A stretch of 53,769 nt of DNA from Paracoccaceae bacterium (GTDB lineage Bacteria > Pseudomonadota > Alphaproteobacteria > Rhodobacterales > Rhodobacteraceae), in NCBI GenBank assembly GCA_024742405.1, contig JANSYP010000013.1, positions 1 through 53,769 on the forward strand. The letters are read 5' to 3'. The notes under the pieces were generated by a model. The model worked only from the letters and a program-made list of their open reading frames with translations. It was not told the origin of the DNA and ran no database searches. Position 1 is the first letter of the stretch. The number at the start of each line of letters is the position of its first letter. Both the position numbers and the translations under genes were made by a program. Below are positions 20,616 to 29,974 of the stretch, one piece after another.

Positions 20616-21524
20616 ATGATGTGGCAGGTGCAGGTCGCAAAAAATACACTGAAGACGTTTCTGCCATTCCAGAACCGTCTGCGGCAGCTCAAGCGCGGGA
20701 TGTTCGGACGCTCCGACGGTATACTCGAAAGCAACGTCTATAGCGGCGGCTTCGATCAGATCGAGCTCCTGCGCGAAAACGGTGCCGACGTGCGCGGCCG
20801 CACGGTGCTCGAGGTCGGCTGCGGCTGGTACCCGGTGATTCCGCTGATGCTGGCCCTGGCCGGCGCACGACGGGTAATCATGACCGATGTCGACCGGCTG
20901 ATGGACATGGACGGGTTGCGCGCCGCCGCCGATTTTCTGCGTGCCCGCAAGGACGACCTCGCCAGGCGGTTGGAGTTGCCCCCGGAGGAGATCACGCGCT
21001 TTCTGGATCTGGCACCGGACGGGACGTTCGAGGCCGAGCTTGCCTCACGTGGAATGGCGTATATCGTGCCCTTCGACTATGATCGTGCTTCGCGCGACAT
21101 CGACATCATCTTCAGCCACACGGTGTTCGAGCACATCCCGCGGGAGATCCTCGAGGACGTCGTAGGCGATGGGTGCAAGGTGCTGAAACCCGGCGGGATC
21201 ATGTCCCATGGCATCGATCACTCCGATCACCGCTCCCACCGCGACCCGTCGCTGAACAAAATCGACTTTCTGCGTTTCAGCGCGCCGGTGTGGAAGATGC
21301 TGTGCCTCAACCCCCATGACTACACCAACCGGCTGCGGCATTCGCACTATGTGGACCTTTTCCAGCGGCACGGTCTGGAGATCGTCCAAGAGCGCACGTT
21401 TCAAGGTGAAAGCTGCGTCAGCTTTGCGCAGACCCGCAGTCTCGCGCCGCCTTTTGACAGCCTGCCGGTCGACGATGTCGCCAAGGTCTGGTCGCACATC
21501 CTCGCGCGGACTGAACCGGGCTGA
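20616..21524 (+). CDS. SAM-dependent methyltransferase
   Basis: A 302-residue class I methyltransferase. Motif I is VLEVGCGWYPVIPLML at about residues 64-79, followed by an acidic motif II (VIMTDVDRLMDMDG) and a DIIFSHTVFEHIPRE post-motif typical of Methyltransf_11/23-like enzymes. The C-terminal half includes KPGGIMSHGIDHSDH and a lid region. The N-terminal helix (NTLKTFLPFQNRLRQLKRG) looks basic and amphipathic. Two starts are possible: TTG 20595 and ATG 20616; the ATG is preferred because of GAGG upstream, but spacing is long. The substrate is unknown; similar enzymes occur in sugar or lipid modification. Confidence 0.82.
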   Translation: MMWQVQVAKNTLKTFLPFQNRLRQLKRGMFGRSDGILESNVYSGGFDQIELLRENGADVRGRTVLEVGCGWYPVIPLMLALAGARRVIMTDVDRLMDMDGLRAAADFLRARKDDLARRLELPPEEITRFLDLAPDGTFEAELASRGMAYIVPFDYDRASRDIDIIFSHTVFEHIPREILEDVVGDGCKVLKPGGIMSHGIDHSDHRSHRDPSLNKIDFLRFSAPVWKMLCLNPHDYTNRLRHSHYVDLFQRHGLEIVQERTFQGESCVSFAQTRSLAPPFDSLPVDDVAKVWSHILARTEPG

Positions 21525-21734
21525 TACGGTCAGTCGCGCGCGGTTGCACCGGGCCGTCTTTGCCGTGCCCTCCCAGCCCAGGCCGCGGCCGCGTCTGAGC
21601 GGCGCGTTTCCGTGTGCGACGGCGCGGGACACCAAGGCAGTTTTAGACGCCGGATCAGATTGAGTTTGCTACGGTGCCAAGACGGGTCTAGGTGCGGCCG
21701 CATCGACCCTCCAGAAAAACGGGGAAAGCCTCTC

Positions 21735-24700
21735 ATGAACAGGGCGTTCAGCACACTTCAGCCGTCGGACGACCCGACCCGCCAGGCGATCCGCCAGCAC
21801 TATGACGCGAGCGAGGCCGCGGTCCTGAGCACGCTCATCGATCGTCTCGACTTGGACACCGCACGCCGTGCGAAGATCACCGGCGATGCGGCGCAGCTGA
21901 TCGCAGATGTCCGCAAGGAAACCGATCCCACACTGATGGAGGCGTTTCTGGACGAGTACGGGCTTTCGACCGAGGAAGGCGTGGGCCTGATGTGCCTTGC
22001 CGAGGCGCTGCTGCGCGTGCCCGACGCGGAGACCATCGACGATCTGATCGAGGACAAGATCGCGCCCTCGGACTGGAGCGCGCATCTCGGCCACTCCTTT
22101 TCACCTCTGGTGAATGCGTCGACCTGGGCGCTGATGCTGACGGGACGTGTGCTGGATGCTTCGCCCGCCAAGCCCGCGTCTCGCGTCCGCCGGCTGGTCA
22201 AGCGTATGGGCGAGCCTGTCGTGCGCGCTGCGGTCGGTCAGGCCATGAAGCTGATGGGCCAGCAGTTCGTCCTCGGCGAGACCATCGAGGCCGGCATGGC
22301 CAAGGCCCGCAAGCTGGAGGAAAAGGGCTACACCTACTCCTATGACATGCTGGGCGAGGCCGCGCGCACCGAGGCTGACGCGGAGCAGTTTTTCGCAAGC
22401 TACGCCCATGCCATCGCCCGGATCGCAGACGCCTCAAGGGCGGGCGTGCGCGACAATCCCGGGATTTCGATCAAGCTTTCGGCGCTGTCCCCGCGTTATC
22501 TGACGACCCATCGCCGCGCCGTCGATGAGGACGTTATCCCGCGCTGTCTGGAACTCGCCCAGATGGCCGCCAAGGCAAATGTCGGCTTCAATATCGACGC
22601 GGAGGAACAGGACCGGCTCGACATCTCCCTCGACGTGATCGAGGCGGTCCTGTCGGACGACAGTCTGGCAGGCTGGGACGGTTTCGGCATCGTGGTGCAG
22701 GCTTACGGAAAACGCGCGAGCTATGTTCTGCAGCACCTTTATCACCTGGCGGACCGGTTGGACCGCAAGATCATGGTGCGTCTGGTCAAGGGCGCCTATT
22801 GGGACACGGAGATCAAGCTCGCTCAGGAGCTCGGGACCAAGAACTTCCCCGTCTTCACGCGCAAGGTGAATTCCGACGTGAGCTACATGGCCTGCGCTGC
22901 GATGCTCATGGCGATGCGCGACCGGATCTATCCGCAGTTCGCCACACACAACGCCCATACCTGCGCCGCCGTGCTGGAGCTGGCCGGCAACGACCGCGAC
23001 GGGTTCGAGTTTCAGCGACTGCATGGGATGGGAGAGGCGCTCCATGACATCGTCAAACGCGAGAACGGCACCCGCTGCCGGATTTATGCGCCCTGCGGGC
23101 CGCACAAGGACCTGCTGGCCTACCTCGTCCGGCGGCTGCTGGAGAACGGCGCCAATTCGAGCTTCGTGAACCAGATGGTCGACGAGACCATAGCGCCCGA
23201 GGTGATTGCCGCGGACCCTGTCGCCCTCGCCCGCGCACAGGATCCGGTGCACAATCCCGACATCCGTCTGCCGGGTGAACTGTTTGGGCCGGGGCGCGCG
23301 AACTCCAGGGGATTCCGTATGGAAGAGCCCGCCAGCGTGCTGCCGCTGTTGGAGGCGCGCGACGCCTTTGCGGAGACCATTTGGACAGCACGCCCGATGC
23401 TCGCTGACGATACCGCTCCCGAGGGAGCCGCTGAGCCTCTCACCTCGCCCGCCGACCGTAACGCGGTGGTGGGTCACGTCCACAATGCGACGGGGGCCGA
23501 AGTCGCCCGCGCGCTGGACGCCGCCCAGGGCGGGTTCGCAGCGTGGGCGCAAACGCCGGTCACCGCGCGGGCCGATGCGCTCCGCCGGGTCGCCGATCTT
23601 TATGAGGACCACTGCGCCGAGTTCTGCGCCATCGCCGCGCGCGAGGCGGGAAAGATCCTGCTCGATGGCGTGTCCGAAGTGCGCGAGGCCGTAGACTTCC
23701 TGCGCTATTATGCCGACGAGGCCGAGCGGCTGGAGGACGAGGATCCGGGCACCGGGCGCGGCGTCTTCGTGTGCATCAGCCCCTGGAACTTCCCGCTGGC
23801 GATCTTTACCGGCCAGATCGCGGCGGCGCTGGCCGCAGGCAACGCCGTGATCGCGAAACCGGCTGAGACCACGCCGCTGATCGCGGCCCGCGCGGTGGAG
23901 ATGTTCCGCGAGGCGGGCGTGCCCCCGGCAGCCTTTCAGCTCCTGCCCGGCGACGGGCCGTCGGTGGGCGGGCCGCTGACCTCGGACCCGCGGATCGCAG
24001 GTGTCTGCTTCACCGGTTCCACCGCGACGGCGCAGCGCATCCACAAGGTGCTGGCCGAGAACGCAGGACCGGAGGCCGTGCTGATCGCCGAGACGGGCGG
24101 GCTGAATGCTATGATCGTCGACTCCACCGCCCTGCCCGAACAGGCCGTGGACGATATCGTGACCTCGTCTTTTCAGTCCGCCGGGCAACGCTGTTCGGCC
24201 CTGCGCATGCTCTATGTGCAGGAGGACACGCGCGACCGGATGATCGAGATGCTGACCGGCGCCATGGACGCGCTGGTAACGGGCGATCCCTGGTTCACGG
24301 ACACCGACATCGCACCCGTCATCGACGCGAAGGCGCAGGCGGACATCGCGGACTATATCATGCGGCACCGCAGCGAAGGGCGCGTCGTGAAGGAACTGCC
24401 CGTGCCCGAACGCGGCACCTATGTCGGCGCGGCCCTCATCGAGCTGAACGGCATCGAGGATCTGGAGCGGGAGGTCTTTGGCCCGGTTCTGCATATCGCG
24501 ACCTTCAAGGCCAGCGAGATCGACGCGACCGTGGACGCGATCAATGCCAAGGGCTTCGGGCTGACCTTTGGCCTGCACACGCGCATCGACGACCGCGTCC
24601 AGCAGATCGTCGAGCGCATCCATGCCGGCAACACCTATGTGAACCGCAACCAGATCGGCGCCATCGTCGGCAGCCAGCCCTTTGGCGGCGAGGGCCTGTC

Positions 24701-25397
24701 GGGCACCGGCCCCAAGGCGGGGGGGCCGAACTATGTGGCGCGCTTTCGCAGAACCGACATGCCCGCCGGGCATGTCGCGCCGGATGCCGCGGCCGTGCCC
24801 GAGGCGGCAATCAGAGATGCGATGGCCGCCCTCGATGCGACGGGCTGGGCGGCACGAACCGACCGGGTTCAGACGCTGCGACGTGCGCTCAACGGTCATG
24901 CCGCGCTGGTCCGCCGCGCGGTCAACGCGGCGGCGGCATTTGACAATGGCCCGTTCGAGTTTCCCGGACCCACGGGCGAATCCAACCGCATGACGATGCC
25001 CCCCAAGGGAGCGATCCTGTGCCTCGGGCCGGAGCCCGACACCGCGCTCGCCCAGGCGGCTCAGGCGCTGGTCGCAGGCTGCCCGGTGCTGGTCGTGGCA
25101 CCCGGTGCCGATACAGGCGTCGCCGCGCTGGCAAAGGCCGGCGCGCCGGTGGCGGGGATCGACGGGACGGTCGACCCTCGGACGCTCGAAACCCTCCCGG
25201 ACCTGATCACCATTTGTGCAGCGGGGACGTCGGACTGGACCCGCGGGCTGCGGATTGCGCTGAGCCGACGCGACGGACGCATCGTCCAGCTGGAAACGGA
25301 CGTGATCTGCCCGGCGAGGTTCTATGCCGAACGCCACATCTGCATCGACACGACCGCCGCGGGCGGCAACGCAAGCCTGCTGGCCGCGGTGTCCTGA
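21735..25397 (+). CDS. putA: bifunctional proline dehydrogenase / P5C dehydrogenase, type B PutA
   Basis: A 1,220-residue PutA that oxidises proline to glutamate in two steps with FAD and NAD. The proline dehydrogenase barrel covers about 190-480 (MVRLVKGAYWDTEIK near 347-361 and YAPCGPHKDLLAYLVRRLLENG around 451-472, including the paired arginines that bind proline). The aldehyde dehydrogenase domain spans about 540-1,000, with PWNFPLAIFTGQIAAALAAGN, the catalytic-base region AETGG (E786) and the nucleophile C820 in SAGQRCSALR. No N-terminal ribbon-helix-helix DNA-binding domain is present, so it is not an autorepressor. An extra C-terminal ALDH-like domain of about 200 residues follows, as in type B PutAs. 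The frame extends upstream, but ATG 21735 precedes the conserved N terminus. No putR-like gene is adjacent. Confidence 0.96.
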   Translation: MNRAFSTLQPSDDPTRQAIRQHYDASEAAVLSTLIDRLDLDTARRAKITGDAAQLIADVRKETDPTLMEAFLDEYGLSTEEGVGLMCLAEALLRVPDAETIDDLIEDKIAPSDWSAHLGHSFSPLVNASTWALMLTGRVLDASPAKPASRVRRLVKRMGEPVVRAAVGQAMKLMGQQFVLGETIEAGMAKARKLEEKGYTYSYDMLGEAARTEADAEQFFASYAHAIARIADASRAGVRDNPGISIKLSALSPRYLTTHRRAVDEDVIPRCLELAQMAAKANVGFNIDAEEQDRLDISLDVIEAVLSDDSLAGWDGFGIVVQAYGKRASYVLQHLYHLADRLDRKIMVRLVKGAYWDTEIKLAQELGTKNFPVFTRKVNSDVSYMACAAMLMAMRDRIYPQFATHNAHTCAAVLELAGNDRDGFEFQRLHGMGEALHDIVKRENGTRCRIYAPCGPHKDLLAYLVRRLLENGANSSFVNQMVDETIAPEVIAADPVALARAQDPVHNPDIRLPGELFGPGRANSRGFRMEEPASVLPLLEARDAFAETIWTARPMLADDTAPEGAAEPLTSPADRNAVVGHVHNATGAEVARALDAAQGGFAAWAQTPVTARADALRRVADLYEDHCAEFCAIAAREAGKILLDGVSEVREAVDFLRYYADEAERLEDEDPGTGRGVFVCISPWNFPLAIFTGQIAAALAAGNAVIAKPAETTPLIAARAVEMFREAGVPPAAFQLLPGDGPSVGGPLTSDPRIAGVCFTGSTATAQRIHKVLAENAGPEAVLIAETGGLNAMIVDSTALPEQAVDDIVTSSFQSAGQRCSALRMLYVQEDTRDRMIEMLTGAMDALVTGDPWFTDTDIAPVIDAKAQADIADYIMRHRSEGRVVKELPVPERGTYVGAALIELNGIEDLEREVFGPVLHIATFKASEIDATVDAINAKGFGLTFGLHTRIDDRVQQIVERIHAGNTYVNRNQIGAIVGSQPFGGEGLSGTGPKAGGPNYVARFRRTDMPAGHVAPDAAAVPEAAIRDAMAALDATGWAARTDRVQTLRRALNGHAALVRRAVNAAAAFDNGPFEFPGPTGESNRMTMPPKGAILCLGPEPDTALAQAAQALVAGCPVLVVAPGADTGVAALAKAGAPVAGIDGTVDPRTLETLPDLITICAAGTSDWTRGLRIALSRRDGRIVQLETDVICPARFYAERHICIDTTAAGGNASLLAAVS

Positions 25398-25431
25398 GGT
25401 CCCCTCGCTGGCGGGGCCCGCGGCGGGTCCG

Positions 25432-25470
25432 CAAAAGAAACCGGGCCCTCCGCTGGTGCGAAGGGCCCGG
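25432..25470 (-). terminator. rho-independent terminator of the usp-agcS operon
   Basis: Read on the minus strand, CCGGGCCCT (25470-25462) pairs with AGGGCCCGG (25449-25441) around a 12-base loop and is followed by TTTCTTTT (25440-25433). It lies 27 bases after the agcS stop. On the plus strand the T-run is missing, so it serves mainly the minus-strand operon although putA ends nearby. Confidence 0.85.
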
Positions 25471-25496
25471 CAAGGCGGTTCAGCGATTGATCCGCG

Positions 25497-27050
25497 TCAG
25501 TGCTTGAACTTGCGGATCTCGCCGGACTTGATCCGTGACATGAAGCTGTGGAGCTCCTCCTTCACGACCGGCATCAGCACGTAGAGCGCGGCGATGTTGA
25601 CCACGGCCATGGCAAAGATCGCGGCATCGGAGAAGTCGATGACCGGACCCAGGCTCGCCGCGGCACCGATCACCACGAAGATGCAGAAGATGATCTTGAA
25701 GATCAGTTCCGTCGTCTTGCCCTCGCCGAAGAGGTAGGTCCACGCCTTCAGCCCGTAGTAGGACCAGGAGATCATCGTGGAGAAGGCAAAGAGGATCACC
25801 GCAATGGCCAGCACGAACGGGAACCAGGAGAACCCGGTGGCAAAGGCTGCGGATGTCAGCGCCACGCCAGTATTGCCGTCGACCGTCGCAATCGCGTTGC
25901 CTGCCTCATTCAGGACGAACCGACCGGTTTCGGGATCCATCAGGAGCTGACCCGAGATCGTGATCACCAGCGCGGTCATCGTGCAGATGACGACCGTGTC
26001 GATGAAGGGCTCCAGCAGCGACACCAGACCTTCGGTGATCGGTTCCTTGGTCCGAACGGCGGAGTGCGCAATGGCCGCCGATCCGACGCCAGCCTCGTTA
26101 GAGAAGGCCGCCCGGCGGAAGCCCTGGATCAGCGCCCCGACAAAACCGCCGGCCACGCCAAGACCCGTGAAGGCACCGGCAAAGATCATGCCGAAGGCGG
26201 CGCCGATCTGGTCGGCATTCATGATCAGGATCACGAGCGCCGCGCCGACATAGAGGATGCCCATGAAGGGGACGACCTTTTCGGTCACCTGGGCGATGGA
26301 TTTGATCCCGCCGACGATCACTGCAAAGACCACGACGGCAAAGACGATGCCCGTGATCCAGCCCGGGTAATCCCCGGTGATGCCCGCGATCTGCGCATGC
26401 GCTTGGTTGGCCTGGAACATATTGCCGCCGCCCAGGGCGCCGAGGATACAGAAGATCGAGAAGAGAACGGCGAGGAACTTGCCCCCGGGCTTGCCCTTTT
26501 CGGCAAACCCCTTGGACATGTAGTACATCGGGCCGCCAGAGACCGTGCCGTCGGGATACTCGTTGCGGTACTTCACGCCCAGCGTACATTCGGTGAATTT
26601 CGACGCCATGCCGAGCAGGCCCGCGACGATCATCCAGAAGGTGGCCCCCGGCCCGCCGATGCCCACGGCCACCGCGACGCCCGCGATATTGCCGAGCCCG
26701 ACCGTGCCCGAGAGCGCCGTGGCGAGCGCCTGGAAGTGGCTGACCTCGCCCGCGTCATTTGGGTCCGAGTAGTCGCCCTTCACGATCTGGATCGACAGCC
26801 AGAAGGCGCGCACCTGGATGAAACCGAAATAGAGCGTGAAGATCGTGGCCGCGATCACCAGCCACATCACGATCCAGGGAAAGCTCGTCCCCGGAATGGG
26901 GGCGAAGATGAAACTGACGAAGGGTCCTGTTGCGGTCGCAAACAGCTCGTTGACGCGCTGATCAATGGATTGCGTCTCTTGAGCCAGGGCCGCGGACGCG
27001 GACGCGGACAGCAGAAGGGCTCCGGCGCCCGGAAGAATGGATTTTTTCAT
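25497..27050 (-). CDS. AGCS-family sodium:alanine/glycine symporter
   Basis: A 517-residue inner membrane symporter of the AGCS family (sodium-driven uptake of alanine or glycine). Family marks are LSGTVGLGNIAGVAVAVGIGGPGATFWM with the GxGNxxG sodium/substrate region, GMASKFTECTLGVKYR, DGTVSGGPMYYM and the RRAAFSNEAGVGSAAIAHSAV segment. About eleven hydrophobic segments follow an N-terminal leader-like helix (MKKSILPGAGALLLSASASAALAQ), as often seen in longer roseobacter AGCS proteins. The frame runs upstream into the usp gene region, but ATG 27050 is the natural start. It begins 11 bases after the usp gene and ends in a rho-independent terminator, so the two form an operon. It lies convergent with putA, another amino acid gene. 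Confidence 0.93.
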   Translation of the reverse strand: MKKSILPGAGALLLSASASAALAQETQSIDQRVNELFATATGPFVSFIFAPIPGTSFPWIVMWLVIAATIFTLYFGFIQVRAFWLSIQIVKGDYSDPNDAGEVSHFQALATALSGTVGLGNIAGVAVAVGIGGPGATFWMIVAGLLGMASKFTECTLGVKYRNEYPDGTVSGGPMYYMSKGFAEKGKPGGKFLAVLFSIFCILGALGGGNMFQANQAHAQIAGITGDYPGWITGIVFAVVVFAVIVGGIKSIAQVTEKVVPFMGILYVGAALVILIMNADQIGAAFGMIFAGAFTGLGVAGGFVGALIQGFRRAAFSNEAGVGSAAIAHSAVRTKEPITEGLVSLLEPFIDTVVICTMTALVITISGQLLMDPETGRFVLNEAGNAIATVDGNTGVALTSAAFATGFSWFPFVLAIAVILFAFSTMISWSYYGLKAWTYLFGEGKTTELIFKIIFCIFVVIGAAASLGPVIDFSDAAIFAMAVVNIAALYVLMPVVKEELHSFMSRIKSGEIRKFKH

Positions 27051-27061
27051 GTTGCCTATCC

Positions 27062-27499
27062 TCACGCTACGACGGTCACAGGGACGCTTGCATGCATCAC
27101 AAGGTTTGCGGTGGAAGACCCGAAGATGCGCGAGGCAATGCTGGTCTCCGACGTGCGCGCGACGACGATCTGGCCTGCGCCTTCTTCTCGCGCGATCCGG
27201 TCGAGCGTTTCGGCCACATCGCCATGCTTGACGAGGCCCCGAACATTCAGACCGGAGTCCGTGAGCGACGCGAGAGCGGGATCGACAATGCGTTCCTGTG
27301 CGGCCGAGATCTCTTCCTCTCGACGCTTGTGCCGCTCGGCGTTTTCCTCGGGCGTTTGAAAGGAAAACGGTGACCATTCGATCACGTAGACGAGGATCAA
27401 CTCGCAGGCGTCGATTTGCTTTCCGATGGATCTGGCAAAGGCGATCGCACGTTCGCCCGTGCCGCCTCCGTCGATCCCGACAACGATTTTAGCTGTCAT
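27062..27499 (-). CDS. universal stress protein (UspA family)
   Basis: A 145-residue UspA-fold protein. It opens with the strand MTAKIVVGIDGGGTGERAIAFA and ends with FGSSTANLVMHASVPVTVVA. The ATP-binding consensus of nucleotide-binding Usps, GxxGx9G(S/T), is only half preserved: the last G-S is present in RIFGSST, but the first glycines are replaced in ARTSETSIASR, so ATP binding is uncertain. The start at 27499 follows GAGGGG by five bases; the open frame upstream is spurious. It is co-transcribed with the AGCS symporter gene and probably ties transporter expression to stress or energy status. A perfect palindrome CAAACGCGTTTG occurs 130 bases upstream (27629-27640). Confidence 0.9.
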   Translation of the reverse strand: MTAKIVVGIDGGGTGERAIAFARSIGKQIDACELILVYVIEWSPFSFQTPEENAERHKRREEEISAAQERIVDPALASLTDSGLNVRGLVKHGDVAETLDRIAREEGAGQIVVARTSETSIASRIFGSSTANLVMHASVPVTVVA

Positions 27500-28267
27500 T
27501 CTGTCCCCTCGTATTTTTTTGTGTTCTGATTTTGAATCCGTCGTGCGGCCTGGCCGTGCCTCGAACCGCCCCAACATCAAGCTGGTTTTGCGATCAGGCG
27601 CGTCACGACTGCACCTGTCAATGGGAATCAAACGCGTTTGTGACAGTTGCGCGACAAGCTGCGGATGTCGCCATTGGGGGGCTCAAAGAGCCTGTCGCGC
27701 CAGGATCGGCCGCTGAGGGGACCGAAATGACAGATATCTGGCCGGGTGCGTGCGGGAACGCTGGCGGGCATTTATTCAGTCCGCACCCTAATTGCTCACA
27801 GCTGTGCGCCGACTTTGCAGCGATCGCCATATTGCGTGGCGCCGCTTCGGGAGCCGGCCAACCGCCATCTTGCAGAGGCCGCAACGGTCCATGGACGCCA
27901 CTCCCGAACCGGCCGCGGACGGCCCCTCACATTTCCGTGATCAGAGCGAGTTTGCCGGTCCTCTGGGCATTCACTCGCCCGGTGCTCATCGCGTCATCAT
28001 ACGTGCAGCACTCACTGGAAGGCCGGTCACCCTGACCACCGCATCCGCCCCTTGCCGGGCGAGAGTTCAGGGATTTTGCCGCGTCGCGCGCACCGCCGCG
28101 GCGTGCTCCCGCCGCGCCGGCCCGTCGCTTTCGTTCAAAAGGATGATCCGGATCGTTCAAGATCCGACGTCCCTCCCCGCCTACCATCTGCGTTCGGGAA
28201 GGCTTTAACGATCGCCGGGAGCATGATCGTCTTGCGGCGCCATCCCGCAACCCAAGGGAGGGAATAC
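27500..28267. other. divergent intergenic region, 768 bases
   Basis: Separates the usp operon (minus) from the monooxygenase gene (plus) and should hold both promoters and operator sites for the AraC regulators of the ketone locus. A 12-bp perfect palindrome CAAACGCGTTTG is at 27629-27640. Several open frames of 60-170 codons exist but none has a recognisable motif or a good ribosome binding site, so I annotate no gene here. The length is unusual and may conceal a decayed gene or a small RNA. Confidence 0.45.
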
Positions 28268-29872
28268 ATGACGACGAAGGTTGACGCGCTGGTCATCGGC
28301 GCAGGGGTGGCCGGGCTTTACCAGATCCATCAACTCCGCGAGGCAGGGCTCTCCGTGCAGGGTGTCGAGGCGGGATCGGATGTCGGCGGAACCTGGTACT
28401 GGAACCGGTACCCGGGAGCGAAGTTCGATAGCGAGTCCTACATCTACCAGTATCTCTTCGACGAAGACCTCTACAAGGACTGGTCCTGGAGCGAACGTTT
28501 CCCCGGCCAGCCCGAGATCGAGCAGTGGCTGCATTACGTCACCGACCGCCTCGACCTGCGCAAGGACATCCGTTTCTCCACCCGGGTGACCAAGGCCGAT
28601 TTCAACGAGGACACCGGCCGGTGGCGGGTCGAGACCGACACGGGCGACAGCTACGACACGCAGTTTGTAATCGGCTGCACCGGCATGCTCTCGGCACCGC
28701 TTGAAGACCGTTTTCCCGGCCAGACGAGCTTCAAGGGCGCCATTGTGCATACCGGGAAATACCCCAAGGACGGGCTCGACCTCGATGGCAAGCGGGTCGG
28801 TGTGATCGGCACCGGCGCCACCGGCATCCAGGTGATCCAGACCATCGCCGACCGGGTGGGCGAACTGAAGGTTTTCGTACGCACGCCGCAATATGTACTG
28901 CCGATGAAGAGCCCGAAGTACGGCCCCGAAGAGACCGCATGGTACAAGAGCCGCTTCGACGAGTTGAAGCGCAACCTGCCCATCACCTTCACCGGATTCG
29001 AATACGACTTCGAAAACACATGGTCCGACCTGACGCCGGAGGAGCGGCTTGAGGTGCTGGAAGACATCCATGCCGACGGATCGCTCAAGCTCTGGCTCGC
29101 CTCCTTCGCCGAGATGTTCTTTGACGAAGAGGTCAGCGCGGAGATCTCGCAATTCGTGCGCGAGAAGATGAGCGAACGGCTCAAGGATCCCAAGCTCATC
29201 GACATTTTGGTGCCGAAGGCCGGCGACTATGGGTTCGGAACCCACCGCGTGCCGCTGGAGACCAACTATCTGGAGGCTTATCTGCGCGACAATGTCGAGG
29301 CGATCAGCGTCCGCGACAACCCGATCGCGGAGATCGTGCCCGAGGGGGTCAAGCTGCAGGACGGCACGGTCTACGAACTCGACGTGATCATCATGGCGGT
29401 GGGCTTCGATGCGGGCTCGGGCGCGCTGGCTCGGATCGACATCAATGGCCGCGACGGGATGAACCTGCGTGACGAATGGGCCAAAGATATCCGCACCACG
29501 CTCGGCATCCAGAAGTACGGCTTCCCGAACCTTTTCATGACCGGCGCACCGCTGGCGCCTTCGGCGGCGCTCTGCAACATGACCACCTGCCTGCAGCAGC
29601 AGACCGAGTGGATTACCGACTGCATCCTCTACATGCGTGCGCACGGCAAATCGGTGATGGAACCCACGGCGGACGGCGAGGATGCCTGGGTCGCGCATCA
29701 TGACGAGACCGCGAACGCCACGCTGATCTCGAAAACCGACAGCTGGTACACGGGCTCGAACGTGGAAGGCAAGCCGCGCCGCGTGCTGTCCTATTGCGGC
29801 GGCGTCGGGACCTATCGCCAGAAATGCCTCGATATCGCCGAAAAGGGCTATGAGGGGTTCGAACTGGCCTGA
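28268..29872 (+). CDS. Baeyer-Villiger monooxygenase (cyclohexanone monooxygenase-like)
   Basis: A 534-residue class B flavoprotein monooxygenase that should insert oxygen next to a ketone using FAD and NADPH. Two Rossmann motifs are present: GAGVAGLY (residues 11-18, FAD) and GTGATGIQ (181-188, NADPH). GGTWYWNRYPGAKFDSESY near 40-58 is typical of cyclohexanone monooxygenase. The fingerprint FxGxxxHxxxW[PD] is present as F155-G157-H161 but ends in Tyr-Pro (Y165-P166) instead of Trp-Pro. The late motif VGFDAGSGAL is also family-like. GGGAGGGAAT upstream of ATG 28268 defines the start. It is convergent with an AraC gene and an esterase gene that could act on its product. The substrate may be cyclic or linear ketones. 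Confidence 0.93.
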   Translation: MTTKVDALVIGAGVAGLYQIHQLREAGLSVQGVEAGSDVGGTWYWNRYPGAKFDSESYIYQYLFDEDLYKDWSWSERFPGQPEIEQWLHYVTDRLDLRKDIRFSTRVTKADFNEDTGRWRVETDTGDSYDTQFVIGCTGMLSAPLEDRFPGQTSFKGAIVHTGKYPKDGLDLDGKRVGVIGTGATGIQVIQTIADRVGELKVFVRTPQYVLPMKSPKYGPEETAWYKSRFDELKRNLPITFTGFEYDFENTWSDLTPEERLEVLEDIHADGSLKLWLASFAEMFFDEEVSAEISQFVREKMSERLKDPKLIDILVPKAGDYGFGTHRVPLETNYLEAYLRDNVEAISVRDNPIAEIVPEGVKLQDGTVYELDVIIMAVGFDAGSGALARIDINGRDGMNLRDEWAKDIRTTLGIQKYGFPNLFMTGAPLAPSAALCNMTTCLQQQTEWITDCILYMRAHGKSVMEPTADGEDAWVAHHDETANATLISKTDSWYTGSNVEGKPRRVLSYCGGVGTYRQKCLDIAEKGYEGFELA

Positions 29873-29883
29873 CGGCGCCCCGA

Positions 29884-29927
29884 CCCTTGCTGCGCGCAGG
29901 ACCGACTCCCCCGGCGCGCAGCAAGGG
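29884..29927. terminator. 14-bp perfect hairpin between convergent genes
   Basis: CCCTTGCTGCGCGC (29884-29897) and its exact reverse complement (29914-29927) enclose a 16-base loop, 11 bases after the monooxygenase stop and 47 bases before the end of the convergent AraC gene. Its place suggests a bidirectional terminator or 3'-end stabiliser; no T-run follows, so it is not a classical rho-independent terminator. Confidence 0.6.
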
Positions 29928-29974
29928 GTAGCGCCAATGGCGGGGCACGTCTTGGCGGCGTACCGGTCGCCGTC

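Noticed and set aside
22434-25337. 967-codon frame antisense to putA
   Set aside because: Composition rich in Arg, His and Gly and no domain; an antisense artefact of high GC.
27618-27631. FNR-like site upstream of the usp gene
   Set aside because: TCAAT-N4-ATCAA matches TTGAT-N4-ATCAA in only one full half-site; too weak to call.
27792-28208. Plus-strand frames in the 27.5-28.2 kb gap as genes
   Set aside because: No ribosome binding site, no recognisable motif and frames overlap on both strands.
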